Part shown: positions 8,049-14,914 of the stretch, piece after piece
Layout: the number at the start of each line of letters is the position of its first letter
How positions within the stretch are numbered: the stretch's first letter is position 1
NCBI GenBank assembly: GCA_913061125.1
Contig: CAJXUB010000018.1
Span: 1-38,078 of the forward strand
Direction: 5' to 3'
DNA: 38,078 bases
From: an uncultured Flavobacteriaceae bacterium
Lineage (GTDB): Bacteria; Bacteroidota; Bacteroidia; Flavobacteriales; Flavobacteriaceae
Position numbers and translations under genes: made by a program
The notes under the pieces: model-generated
What the model was told of the DNA's origin: nothing
Database searches by the model: none
The model's input: only the letters and a program-made list of their open reading frames with translations

Positions 8049-9328
8049 TTTGGTTTAAAACCAATTTAAGATCGCAGGACAGTGTGGTTTTGCAAAAGGC
8101 CATGGAATCCTCCCAACGCACCATTGGAGTGTATTGCATCTCCCCAAATCTTTTTCAAAGAAATCAGTTTGGTTTCAAAAAAATGGAGGTTTTTAGAGCT
8201 AAATTTTTACTTGAAACGCTACAAGATCTAACGCAACAATTGAACCTACTAAATGTTAGTTTATTAGTGTATTTTGACACTCCAGAAACTGTCTTTCCAT
8301 TGCTAATTGAAAAATATAATATCTGTTCAGTTTATTATGAAAAGGAGTGGACTCATGAGGAGTGCGAGCAGATACAATTGATAAAAAATAAGGTGCGGTT
8401 GGGGGTTGATTTTCATTCCTATTACGATCAGTTTCTATTTCACCCTGATGATGTACCGTTCCATTATAAGGATACTCCGAAAGTATTTACACCCTTTAGA
8501 AAAATCCTGGAAAAACAAACTGAAGTTCGTCCAATAATTTCTGTATCCGCACAAGAGAAATCGGGGGTATTGGAAACTGTTCCTCAAATACCATCTTTGG
8601 CGGATTTAGGGTTTGATCCGCCAGTACAATTACCACACAGCGCATTTCCTTTTAAGGGCGGTGAAACCCATGCGAAAGATCGCCTCAATCACTACCTATT
8701 CGAATCTAAACAATTGGGTGTGTATAAAAAAACCCGAAATGGTTTGATTGGAACAGATTACAGTTCAAAATTTTCAGCGTGGCTGGCCAATGGAAGTCTT
8801 TCGGCTAGACAGGTGTATTGGGCCGTCAAAACTTTTGAACAACAACACTTTTCCAATCAATCGACATATTGGATGATTTTCGAGTTGATATGGAGGGATT
8901 TTTTCAAGTTTATAGCCCTGAAACACGGCAATTCAATCTTTAAGATCGAGGGGATATTAAACCAAAATTATAACTGGTCAAGGAACCAAAAATACGTCAA
9001 TCAATGGATTAACGGAACAACCCCCGATGACTTTGTTAATGCCAACATGATCGAGCTCAAAAAAACAGGTTGGATGAGTAATCGAGGTCGGCAAAATGTT
9101 GCCTCGTACTTTGCTAAAAATCAAAAACTAGATTGGCGAATTGGTGCTGCTTATTTTGAATCCGTATTGATTGATTATGATGTTCATAGCAATTACGGCA
9201 ACTGGATGTATGTTTCGGGTGTCGGGAATGACCCCAGAGACCGCGTATTTAATGTGAAATCTCAAGCCGAACGCTACGATCCCCACGGCAAATTTCGAAA
9301 GCTTTGGCTGCAATCTAAATTATTCTAA
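8024..9328 (+). CDS. DASH-type cryptochrome/photolyase
   Basis: Flavoprotein of the DASH cryptochrome subfamily; known members bind FAD and usually a folate antenna, and repair CPDs mainly in single-stranded or loop DNA. The 434 residues have the N-terminal antenna domain (LVWFKTNLRSQDS, where most relatives read WFRNDLRxxDN), the FAD loop TDYSSKFSAWLANGSLSARQ, ELIWRDFFKF with E287 and W290, SNRGRQNVASYFAK, and the DASH-typical end GNWMYVSGVGNDPRDR plus QAERYDPHGKF. It begins inside DUF2256 and ends directly before the iron-sulfur photolyase, so the three are almost certainly cotranscribed. DASH assignment is firm; a signalling role is equally possible. Confidence 0.93.
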   Translation: MQKQKTTLVWFKTNLRSQDSVVLQKAMESSQRTIGVYCISPNLFQRNQFGFKKMEVFRAKFLLETLQDLTQQLNLLNVSLLVYFDTPETVFPLLIEKYNICSVYYEKEWTHEECEQIQLIKNKVRLGVDFHSYYDQFLFHPDDVPFHYKDTPKVFTPFRKILEKQTEVRPIISVSAQEKSGVLETVPQIPSLADLGFDPPVQLPHSAFPFKGGETHAKDRLNHYLFESKQLGVYKKTRNGLIGTDYSSKFSAWLANGSLSARQVYWAVKTFEQQHFSNQSTYWMIFELIWRDFFKFIALKHGNSIFKIEGILNQNYNWSRNQKYVNQWINGTTPDDFVNANMIELKKTGWMSNRGRQNVASYFAKNQKLDWRIGAAYFESVLIDYDVHSNYGNWMYVSGVGNDPRDRVFNVKSQAERYDPHGKFRKLWLQSKLF

Positions 9329-10861
9329 ATGAAAACTCTAAGACTCATCCTTGGCGATCAGCTCAATGCCAACCATTCTTGGTTTGAAACCGTGCAAAAT
9401 GAGGTGGTATATTGTATGTTTGAAATGCGGCAAGAAACCGATTATGTGACCCATCACATTCAAAAAGTAGTTGGTTTTTTTGCAGCGATGCGCGATTTTG
9501 CAGCCTCACTGGAGTTGCAAGGCCATAAAGTAATTTACCTAAAGATATCAAATGAAAACAATTACCAAAATCTTGAGTTAAATATTAAATCCATAATCGT
9601 CCAATATTCCATCGAGCATTTCGAATATTTGGCTCCTGACGAGTACCGTTTGGATACACAATTAAGAACCCTCTGCGATGATTTACCACAAAGTTCGTCA
9701 TGCATTGACACGGAGCACTTCTACACGTCGCGTGAGGAGTTAGCTCAATTTTTCGAAGGTAAAAAACAACTGCTTATGGAGCGGTTTTACCGTTACATGC
9801 GCAAAAAACACCATATTTTGATGGTCGGAGATCAACCTCTTGGAGGTGTATGGAATTACGATCAGAGCAATAGAAAAAAATGGAAAGGTACACCCTCTAT
9901 CCCTCCCTGTTTAGCGCTCCAAAATGATGTCAAAACCGTGCTGTCAGATATCAAAAATTGTGAAATAAGTACCATTGGACATTTCAATAAAACACAATTT
10001 GATTATCCAATAAATTTAGCTCAAGCTAGAGAGCAGCTCAACTACTTTTGCACAACGCTATTGCCTCATTTCGGCGATTTTCAGGATGCATTGCACACCG
10101 ACGAAGTTTTCTTGTTCCATTCTCGACTTTCTTTTGCTTTAAATTTAAAAATCATAAGTCCGAAAGAGGTCGTTGATTCGGCTTTATTCCATTTCAAACA
10201 AAATGAGGATCGTATTGACATTTCACAAGTGGAAGGATTTGTACGACAAATTATCGGTTGGCGGGAGTATATGAGAGGCATGTATTGGAAAGAAATGCCA
10301 TCGTATTTAAGTCTAAATAAACTTGACAATTATGGACAACTTCCAGACTTCTTTTGGAGTGGTAAAACTGACATGAATTGCTTAAAACAAACCCTTTCAA
10401 ATTCTTTGGATAATGCCTATGCGCATCACATTCAACGCTTGATGATTACGGGAAATTATTTGTTGCTAACCCAAACCCATCCCGATGCCGTTGACCGTTG
10501 GTATTTGGGGATTTATTTGGATGCCGTTCAGTGGGTTCAACTTCCCAACACACGTGGGATGAGCCAGTATGCCGATGGCGGAAAAATTGCCACAAAACCT
10601 TATGTGTCTTCTGGAAGCTATATCAATAAAATGAGTAACTACTGCGGCAATTGCAAGTACAATGTCAAGGAGCGATTGGGCGAGAATGCCTGTCCATTTA
10701 ACAGCTTGTATTGGAGCTTTTTGGATGATAAAAAACCCATATTATTTAACAACCAGCGCATGCGCATGATGTACAGCGTTTTAAATAAATTTTCCACCGA
10801 CGAACTGCACGCCATGAAATCAAGAGCCGCAAAAATCATTGAAAATCCTGAAGCTTTTTAA
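9329..10861 (+). CDS. Iron-sulfur bacterial cryptochrome/photolyase (PhrB-type)
   Basis: A 510-residue member of the FeS-BCP/prokaryotic (6-4) photolyase group, represented by PhrB of Agrobacterium. It starts LRLILGDQLNANHSWF, the typical N-terminus. The four cysteines expected to hold a [4Fe-4S] cluster are present at C351 (DMNCLK), C439 and C442 (YCGNCKY) and C455 (ENACPF), each one residue later than in PhrB as I recall it. FAD-domain motifs include VEGFVRQIIGWREYMRGMYW and QWVQLPNTRGMSQYADGG. Known members repair (6-4) photoproducts and can use a ribolumazine antenna. The gene starts directly after the DASH stop and is followed by a 93-base gap holding a second promoter-like module. Confidence 0.93.
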   Translation: MKTLRLILGDQLNANHSWFETVQNEVVYCMFEMRQETDYVTHHIQKVVGFFAAMRDFAASLELQGHKVIYLKISNENNYQNLELNIKSIIVQYSIEHFEYLAPDEYRLDTQLRTLCDDLPQSSSCIDTEHFYTSREELAQFFEGKKQLLMERFYRYMRKKHHILMVGDQPLGGVWNYDQSNRKKWKGTPSIPPCLALQNDVKTVLSDIKNCEISTIGHFNKTQFDYPINLAQAREQLNYFCTTLLPHFGDFQDALHTDEVFLFHSRLSFALNLKIISPKEVVDSALFHFKQNEDRIDISQVEGFVRQIIGWREYMRGMYWKEMPSYLSLNKLDNYGQLPDFFWSGKTDMNCLKQTLSNSLDNAYAHHIQRLMITGNYLLLTQTHPDAVDRWYLGIYLDAVQWVQLPNTRGMSQYADGGKIATKPYVSSGSYINKMSNYCGNCKYNVKERLGENACPFNSLYWSFLDDKKPILFNNQRMRMMYSVLNKFSTDELHAMKSRAAKIIENPEAF

Positions 10862-10880
10862 TCTGTTAAAGAAACCCTAA

Positions 10881-10936
10881 AAATGTTAATTATTGTTTAA
10901 TTACAAAAGGAAATAAAGAGACATTATTTATGTTTG
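10881..10936 (+). promoter_or_regulatory. Shared regulatory module and -7 box, copy 2
   Basis: AAATGTTAAT (10881-10890), two bases, TTGTTTAATT (10893-10902), 26 bases, then TATGTTTG (10929-10936). It matches the module before the tetR-like gene in 20 of 22 positions of the upstream part and has exactly the same spacing to the -7 box. A further TGTTAA lies at 10864-10869. It probably drives the second half of the photolyase block. As before, no regular -33 element is seen. Confidence 0.58.
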
Positions 10937-10954
10937 ATAAAAAAGCAGACTCAC

Positions 10955-11383
10955 TTGGTTTTAGACTCGACATATTTCAATAAAGATCACAAACAACTGC
11001 TTGACGATTTTGTTGGACAACCTTACACGTTATGGGAGTCTATAAAACGCGGTGGTGTGGGGTCTAAACGCATGATTGTTAATAACTTAAGTCCCAATTT
11101 GAGTTTTATTAGTAACCATTCGCCCGATATTAATTATGCCAATATTGAGTTACGAAAAAAAGGAATTTTAATTCGAATCACCAAAGGCCTTAAAAATTTT
11201 ACTTGGGCTATTCCATTTTACCAATTGGTGTTCTATAAGAGTGATTTTACGAGCATTCACGCTCAGGGCCGATTCATTCAATTTAAAAATTCTAAAAGCT
11301 TTGAGGAAAATAAGCGTTTTTTTGAGTCTTTGATGAATGAAAAACTGGAGTTTGATCAACAATATATTTTGCCAACGTTATGA
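10955..11383 (+). CDS. Unrecognised protein of the photolyase block
   Basis: I do not recognise this family. The protein has 142 residues from TTG 10955, or 149 from TTG 10934; no in-frame ATG exists before codon 11072. I prefer 10955 because a TAtgTTTG promoter box covers 10929-10936, and the start would then lie 19 bases after the box, much like the tetR gene. The sequence is basic and mixed alpha/beta: an N-terminal part with LDSTYFNKDHKQLLDDF, a central strand-rich part with IELRKKGILIRITKGLKNFTW, and a helical C-terminus. The central part could suggest a PH-like fold, which is weak. There is no signal peptide or membrane segment. It overlaps the TIGR03643 gene by an ATGA junction, so both are likely made together. 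Confidence 0.7.
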   Translation: MVLDSTYFNKDHKQLLDDFVGQPYTLWESIKRGGVGSKRMIVNNLSPNLSFISNHSPDINYANIELRKKGILIRITKGLKNFTWAIPFYQLVFYKSDFTSIHAQGRFIQFKNSKSFEENKRFFESLMNEKLEFDQQYILPTL

Positions 11384-11652
11384 ATCTAACAGCACTTCAG
11401 ATTGATCGAATTATTGAAATGGCTTGGGAGGATAGAACCACCTTTGACGCTATAAAATTTCAGTTTGGATTGTCCGAACAACAAGTAATAACGCTCATGC
11501 GCCAAAGCATGAAACCCAAAAGCTTTAGACATTGGCGAGCTCGAGTTCAAGGACGAAAAACAAAACACCAAAAGCTTCGGGCTTTCGAATCTGGTCGTTT
11601 CAAATGCAGCCGCCAACGACAAATTTCTAACAATAAAATTTCCAAACGATAA
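11380..11652 (+). CDS. TIGR03643/DUF2805 family protein
   Basis: A 90-residue protein starting MNLTALQIDRIIEMAWEDRT, followed by FDAIKFQFGLSEQQVITLMR and SFRHWRARVQGRKTKH. This is the pattern of the TIGR03643 (DUF2805) family, which I know as a genomic neighbour of cryptochromes and photolyases. The first 45 residues look like a helix-turn-helix of the sigma-region-4 or transposase type (FGLSEQQVITLMR), and the C-terminal half is strongly basic, so nucleic-acid binding is plausible. The function has not been shown to my knowledge. It is coupled to the upstream unknown gene and lies 15 bases before folE. Confidence 0.85.
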   Translation: MNLTALQIDRIIEMAWEDRTTFDAIKFQFGLSEQQVITLMRQSMKPKSFRHWRARVQGRKTKHQKLRAFESGRFKCSRQRQISNNKISKR

Positions 11653-11667
11653 AATACAATATAACTG

Positions 11668-12354
11668 ATGTCCAATAGCATAAAACAACAAAAAACCAAA
11701 CACCTCAACGGATTTTCTCATTTTGAAATTGGAGACGATCATTTGTACACAGGGATCGATACACCGCTGAAAAAAGACGCTTTTGACATGAGCGATGAGG
11801 ACAAGAAAAAGAAAATTTCAATTCTTTTTGAAGAAATAATGAACGTTATGGGCCTGGACCTCACGGACGATTCATTGAAAGGGACTCCTGACCGGGTTGC
11901 GAAAATGTATATTGATGAGATATATTCGGGGTTAAACCCAAAAAATAAGCCTAAAATTGCTTTGTTTGATAACAAGTATCAATACAATCAAATGTTGGTA
12001 GAGAAGAATATTACGTTTTATTCCAACTGCGAACATCATTTTGTTCCAATCATTGGAAAGGCGCATGTGGCCTACATTTCATCGGGGAAAGTTATTGGAT
12101 TATCGAAACTCAATCGAATTGTACAGTACTTCGCCAAAAGACCTCAGGTTCAGGAGCGATTAACCAATCAAATTGGTCAAGAACTAAAGACAATTCTTGA
12201 TACAGAGGACGTTGCCGTGATCATAGATGCGAAACACCTTTGTGTGTCCTCTAGAGGGATAAAAGACGACACATCGGCTACGGTTACATCATTTTTCAGT
12301 GGTGCTTTTAATAGTCCAGCCAAAGTTGCTGAGCTGAATAACTATTTAAACTAG
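11668..12354 (+). CDS. folE: GTP cyclohydrolase I
   Basis: Converts GTP to 7,8-dihydroneopterin triphosphate, the first step of folate and pterin synthesis. The 228 residues carry the zinc ligands C121 and H124 in NCEHHFVPIIGKAH and C192 in HLCVSSRGIKDDTSA, with the same 71-residue separation as in the E. coli enzyme. The GTP-site motif LSKLNRIVQYFAKRPQVQERLT is intact. It lies inside the photolyase block, 15 bases after TIGR03643 and 6 before the next gene. This suggests increased supply of the folate antenna (methenyltetrahydrofolate) or another pterin for the photolyases when the block is induced. Light-controlled photolyase regulons containing folE are, to my knowledge, described in Pseudomonas (LitR). 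Confidence 0.96.
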   Translation: MSNSIKQQKTKHLNGFSHFEIGDDHLYTGIDTPLKKDAFDMSDEDKKKKISILFEEIMNVMGLDLTDDSLKGTPDRVAKMYIDEIYSGLNPKNKPKIALFDNKYQYNQMLVEKNITFYSNCEHHFVPIIGKAHVAYISSGKVIGLSKLNRIVQYFAKRPQVQERLTNQIGQELKTILDTEDVAVIIDAKHLCVSSRGIKDDTSATVTSFFSGAFNSPAKVAELNNYLN

Positions 12355-12360
12355 GATACT

Positions 12361-12585
12361 ATGAGTGCAGTAAAAAAAGGACAAGATTTTTTAGAGAAAA
12401 GTTTAAAATTCAAAAATACAAGCGAACGCATTGAAGCCTCCAGAGAGGTTAAATCTCTTATTTTGGACATCAATGAGATTTACAAGTCCAACAAGGATCA
12501 GAAACTTATGGATTTGATGAAAGAATTAACTGTGGTAAAACAAAAAATTGAAAAACGCCTAAAAGGAAGACCGCTTACATCATGA
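12361..12585 (+). CDS. Small helical hypothetical protein
   Basis: A 74-residue, lysine- and glutamate-rich protein with no recognised domain. It has no signal peptide, cysteines or membrane segment. The composition and heptad-like hydrophobic spacing (LDINEIYKSNKDQKLMDLMK, then LTVVKQKIEKRLKG) suggest a helical hairpin or short coiled coil. It begins 6 bases after folE and overlaps the short-chain dehydrogenase by an ATGA junction, so it is probably a real, coupled gene. The position suggests a partner of FolE or of the dehydrogenase, but nothing in the sequence proves it. Confidence 0.75.
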   Translation: MSAVKKGQDFLEKSLKFKNTSERIEASREVKSLILDINEIYKSNKDQKLMDLMKELTVVKQKIEKRLKGRPLTS

Positions 12586-13265
12586 AAACAATACTCATCA
12601 TTGGTGGTAGCCGAGGTATTGGTAAAGCCATAGCATCGCGACTTTTAGAGAACCATAGGGTTATAAACCTCAGTCGTAACACGCCTGAATTGTCTCATGC
12701 CAACTTGACACATCACACTTGCGATATTCTAACCGACGCGTTACCTCCCATAGATTTCTTGGACGGTTTGGTTTATTGCCCAGGCAGCATCAACTTAAAG
12801 CCTTTTAAACGCTTGAGTTTGGAGGATTTTAAAAATGATTTTGAGATTAATGTTTTGGGGGCCGTGAGAGCCATCCAATTCTATACCCCAGTTTTATCTC
12901 AATCAGAATCGGGTTCAGTAGTTCTATTCAGCACAGTTGCAACATCACTTGGGATGCCATTTCATGCCAGTGTAGCAACAGCAAAATCGGCAGTAGAAGG
13001 ACTTACAAAATCTGTTGCTGCAGACCTAGCCCCAAAAATTCGAGTAAATGCCATAGCTCCGACTATTACGGATACGGATTTGGCAGCCAAACTCCTAAGA
13101 AACGAAAGAATGGTTGAAAACACCATTCAAAGACACCCTTTAAAGAAATTTTTAAACCCAGACGAAGTTGCAGCCATGGCGAACTACTTGCTTTCCGATG
13201 AAACTAAATCAATATCGGGTCAAGTTTTCAAAATGGATTGTGGCATAGTCTCCCTAAAACTTTAA
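12582..13265 (+). CDS. Short-chain dehydrogenase-like protein lacking the catalytic tyrosine
   Basis: A 227-residue Rossmann-fold protein of the short-chain dehydrogenase family. The cofactor loop IIGGSRGIGKAIASRLL is at residues 5-21, the segment LVYCPGSIN replaces the usual NNAG, and the C-terminal VNAIAPTITDTDLA is typical. The YxxxK active site reads V131-A-T-A-K135, so the catalytic tyrosine is replaced by valine while the lysine is kept; a serine-rich strand LFSTVATS precedes it. Normal reductase chemistry is therefore doubtful. Next to folE a pterin-related role comes to mind, but a non-catalytic or altered role is as likely. It is followed one base later by the glutathione peroxidase gene. 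Confidence 0.88.
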   Translation: MKTILIIGGSRGIGKAIASRLLENHRVINLSRNTPELSHANLTHHTCDILTDALPPIDFLDGLVYCPGSINLKPFKRLSLEDFKNDFEINVLGAVRAIQFYTPVLSQSESGSVVLFSTVATSLGMPFHASVATAKSAVEGLTKSVAADLAPKIRVNAIAPTITDTDLAAKLLRNERMVENTIQRHPLKKFLNPDEVAAMANYLLSDETKSISGQVFKMDCGIVSLKL

Positions 13266-13266
13266 C

Positions 13267-13815
13267 ATGAAATTCACTCGCTTTACTTTAATCTTAACCG
13301 TGTTGATGTTGGTTCAGACATCGCACTCACAAACCACCTCACCCATGTCAATATACGATATCGAAATTAATGCTTTAGACGGAACACCTGTTGATTTAAA
13401 TCAGTTTTCTGACCAATACATCTTATTTGTAAATGTAGCTTCCGAATGCGGATTTACAAACCAATACGAAGGCCTCCAAAAACTCTATGACAAATACCAA
13501 GATAAATTGATGGTTATTGGAGTACCGTGCAACCAATTTGGGGGTCAAGAACCCGGAACCTCATCTGAAATTCAATCGTTTTGCAAACGAAATTATGGGG
13601 TTACTTTCATCATGACAGAAAAGGTTGATGTCAAAGGAAAAAACCAACACCCGCTGTACCAATGGCTCACGGATAAATCCATGAATGGTGTAAAAAGCAC
13701 GTCTGTCAAGTGGAATTTTCAAAAATATATTGTTGGACCCAACGGGCAATACCTCGATTATTTTTATTCCATGACTAAACCCATGAGCAGTAAAATAACG
13801 AAACTCATTATTTAA
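13267..13815 (+). CDS. Exported glutathione peroxidase-family protein
   Basis: Thiol peroxidase that reduces hydrogen peroxide or lipid hydroperoxides; bacterial members often use thioredoxin rather than glutathione. The 182 residues start with a signal peptide, MKFTRFTLILTVLMLVQTSHSQ, with no lipobox cysteine, so the mature protein is likely periplasmic. The catalytic cysteine is C61 in ASECGFTNQYEG, with Q90 in PCNQFGGQEPG and W149/N150 in VKWNFQKY completing the tetrad. It is packed between the dehydrogenase (1 base before) and the Lacal_2735 gene (2 bases after). Removal of lipid peroxides formed by light fits the context. Confidence 0.94.
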   Translation: MKFTRFTLILTVLMLVQTSHSQTTSPMSIYDIEINALDGTPVDLNQFSDQYILFVNVASECGFTNQYEGLQKLYDKYQDKLMVIGVPCNQFGGQEPGTSSEIQSFCKRNYGVTFIMTEKVDVKGKNQHPLYQWLTDKSMNGVKSTSVKWNFQKYIVGPNGQYLDYFYSMTKPMSSKITKLII

Positions 13816-13817
13816 TT

Positions 13818-13985
13818 ATGTTTAAGTTTTTTAGAAAAAAAACACCCGTAGAACAATTGCAAAACCGCTACAAAAAACTGATGGCAGAGTGGCACGACTT
13901 GTCCTCCACCGATCGAGCGGCAAGCGATGCCAAATACGCCGAAGCACAAGACATTTTAGACGAGATTGATAAACTTACCTCATAA
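13818..13985 (+). CDS. Lacal_2735 family small protein
   Basis: A 55-residue protein starting MFKFFRKKTPVEQLQNRYKK and ending AEAQDILDEIDKLTS. It matches the Lacal_2735 family, short helical proteins common in Flavobacteriaceae and of unknown function. The basic, phenylalanine-rich N-terminus followed by two charged helices suggests a helical hairpin that may touch the membrane or nucleic acid. It starts 2 bases after the peroxidase stop and ends immediately before the tspO ATG, so it belongs to the same transcript. Confidence 0.82.
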   Translation: MFKFFRKKTPVEQLQNRYKKLMAEWHDLSSTDRAASDAKYAEAQDILDEIDKLTS

Positions 13986-14447
13986 ATGAAATTTGCCCTC
14001 ACATTCGTTGTATTTCTTATCCTGAACTTTGGGGCATTGTGCATAGGTACTTTTTTAATGAATAACGGGCCAGACTCCAGCTGGTACACAGCGCTGAAAC
14101 AAGCGCCATGGACGCCGCCAGGATGGGTTTTCGGTGCTGCTTGGACTTGTGTCATGGTATTCTTTTCGGTGTACATGACCTTCCTCTATCAAAATTTAAA
14201 ATCCCAAAAAGTATATCTCCTATACGGAGTCCAATTTCTATTAAACATATCGTGGAACTTTATTTTTTTTAATCAATATCAAACCGTTTTAGGGCTATTA
14301 AACATCGTTGCATTATTAGGTCTAATGCTATATTTCTTGATTGGATTTAAATCTCAACTTAAGAATTATCGATTTTTCGTACTTCCGTACATCATATGGC
14401 TTATCCTGGCCGGCTCACTCAATTGTTATATCGTGATATTCAACTAA
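13986..14447 (+). CDS. tspO: TspO/MBR family tryptophan-rich sensory protein
   Basis: Integral membrane protein of 153 residues with about five transmembrane helices. Family signatures are WYTALKQAPWTPPGWVFGAAW near residues 36-56 and LLNISWNFIFFNQY near residues 83-96. TspO proteins bind porphyrins and cholesterol-like lipids, and in bacteria are linked to tetrapyrrole control and oxidative stress; some promote light-dependent porphyrin breakdown. The gene lies between Lacal_2735 (zero spacing) and the SRPBCC gene (one-base TAATG overlap). Inside a photolyase block it may limit porphyrin-driven photodamage, which is an inference. Confidence 0.94.
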   Translation: MKFALTFVVFLILNFGALCIGTFLMNNGPDSSWYTALKQAPWTPPGWVFGAAWTCVMVFFSVYMTFLYQNLKSQKVYLLYGVQFLLNISWNFIFFNQYQTVLGLLNIVALLGLMLYFLIGFKSQLKNYRFFVLPYIIWLILAGSLNCYIVIFN

Positions 14448-14914
14448 TGAAACTTTATACTTTACACAAAAAACAACAAATACCCATTTCTGTTGAAGAG
14501 GCGTGGGCTTTTTTATCCAGTCCAAAAAACCTCAAGACAATTACACCCGATTACATGAGTTTTGACATTCTTTCTGGGGGAGATAGGGCTATGTTTCCTG
14601 GACAAATCATCCAATATATTGTAACGCCAATTCTTGGAATAAAAACCAAATGGGTTACCGAAATTACACACGTCCAAGATCAACATTATTTTGTAGATGA
14701 ACAACGGTTTGGGCCGTACGCGTTGTGGCATCACAAGCACTTCATAAAACCCATAAAAGGCGGTGTTGAGATGGAGGATGTCATTGATTATAAGCTTCCC
14801 ATGGGATGGATTGGCCAGATGGTTCACCCCATTTTGGTTAAACCCAAATTGGAAGAGATTTTCGGGTACAGAGAACAAAAATTAATTGAACTTTTTGGAC
14901 CATTTAACCCATGA
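14447..14914 (+). CDS. SRPBCC-family lipid or ligand-binding-like protein
   Basis: A 155-residue protein with the START/Bet v1-like pattern: IPISVEEAWAFLSSPKNLKTITP at the N-terminus, WVTEITHVQDQHYFVDEQ in the middle strands, and a long C-terminal helix VKPKLEEIFGYREQKLIELF. The fold encloses a hydrophobic cavity for a lipid, pigment or quinone; some relatives near photolyase genes are annotated as cell-division inhibitors without, to my knowledge, good proof. The start is ATG 14447, overlapping the tspO stop by one base; a longer reading from 14396 lies inside tspO and is unlikely. It overlaps phr by four bases. Confidence 0.88.
   Translation: MKLYTLHKKQQIPISVEEAWAFLSSPKNLKTITPDYMSFDILSGGDRAMFPGQIIQYIVTPILGIKTKWVTEITHVQDQHYFVDEQRFGPYALWHHKHFIKPIKGGVEMEDVIDYKLPMGWIGQMVHPILVKPKLEEIFGYREQKLIELFGPFNP

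Noticed and set aside
10930-10983. Short ATG reading frame of 17 codons starting at 10930
   Set aside because: It stops after 17 codons, overlaps the real frame and lies on the promoter box; it is probably not translated.
14396-14446. Longer SRPBCC start inside tspO
   Set aside because: The extra 17 residues come from the tspO frame region and do not resemble the family; the ATG at 14447 is coupled to the tspO stop.
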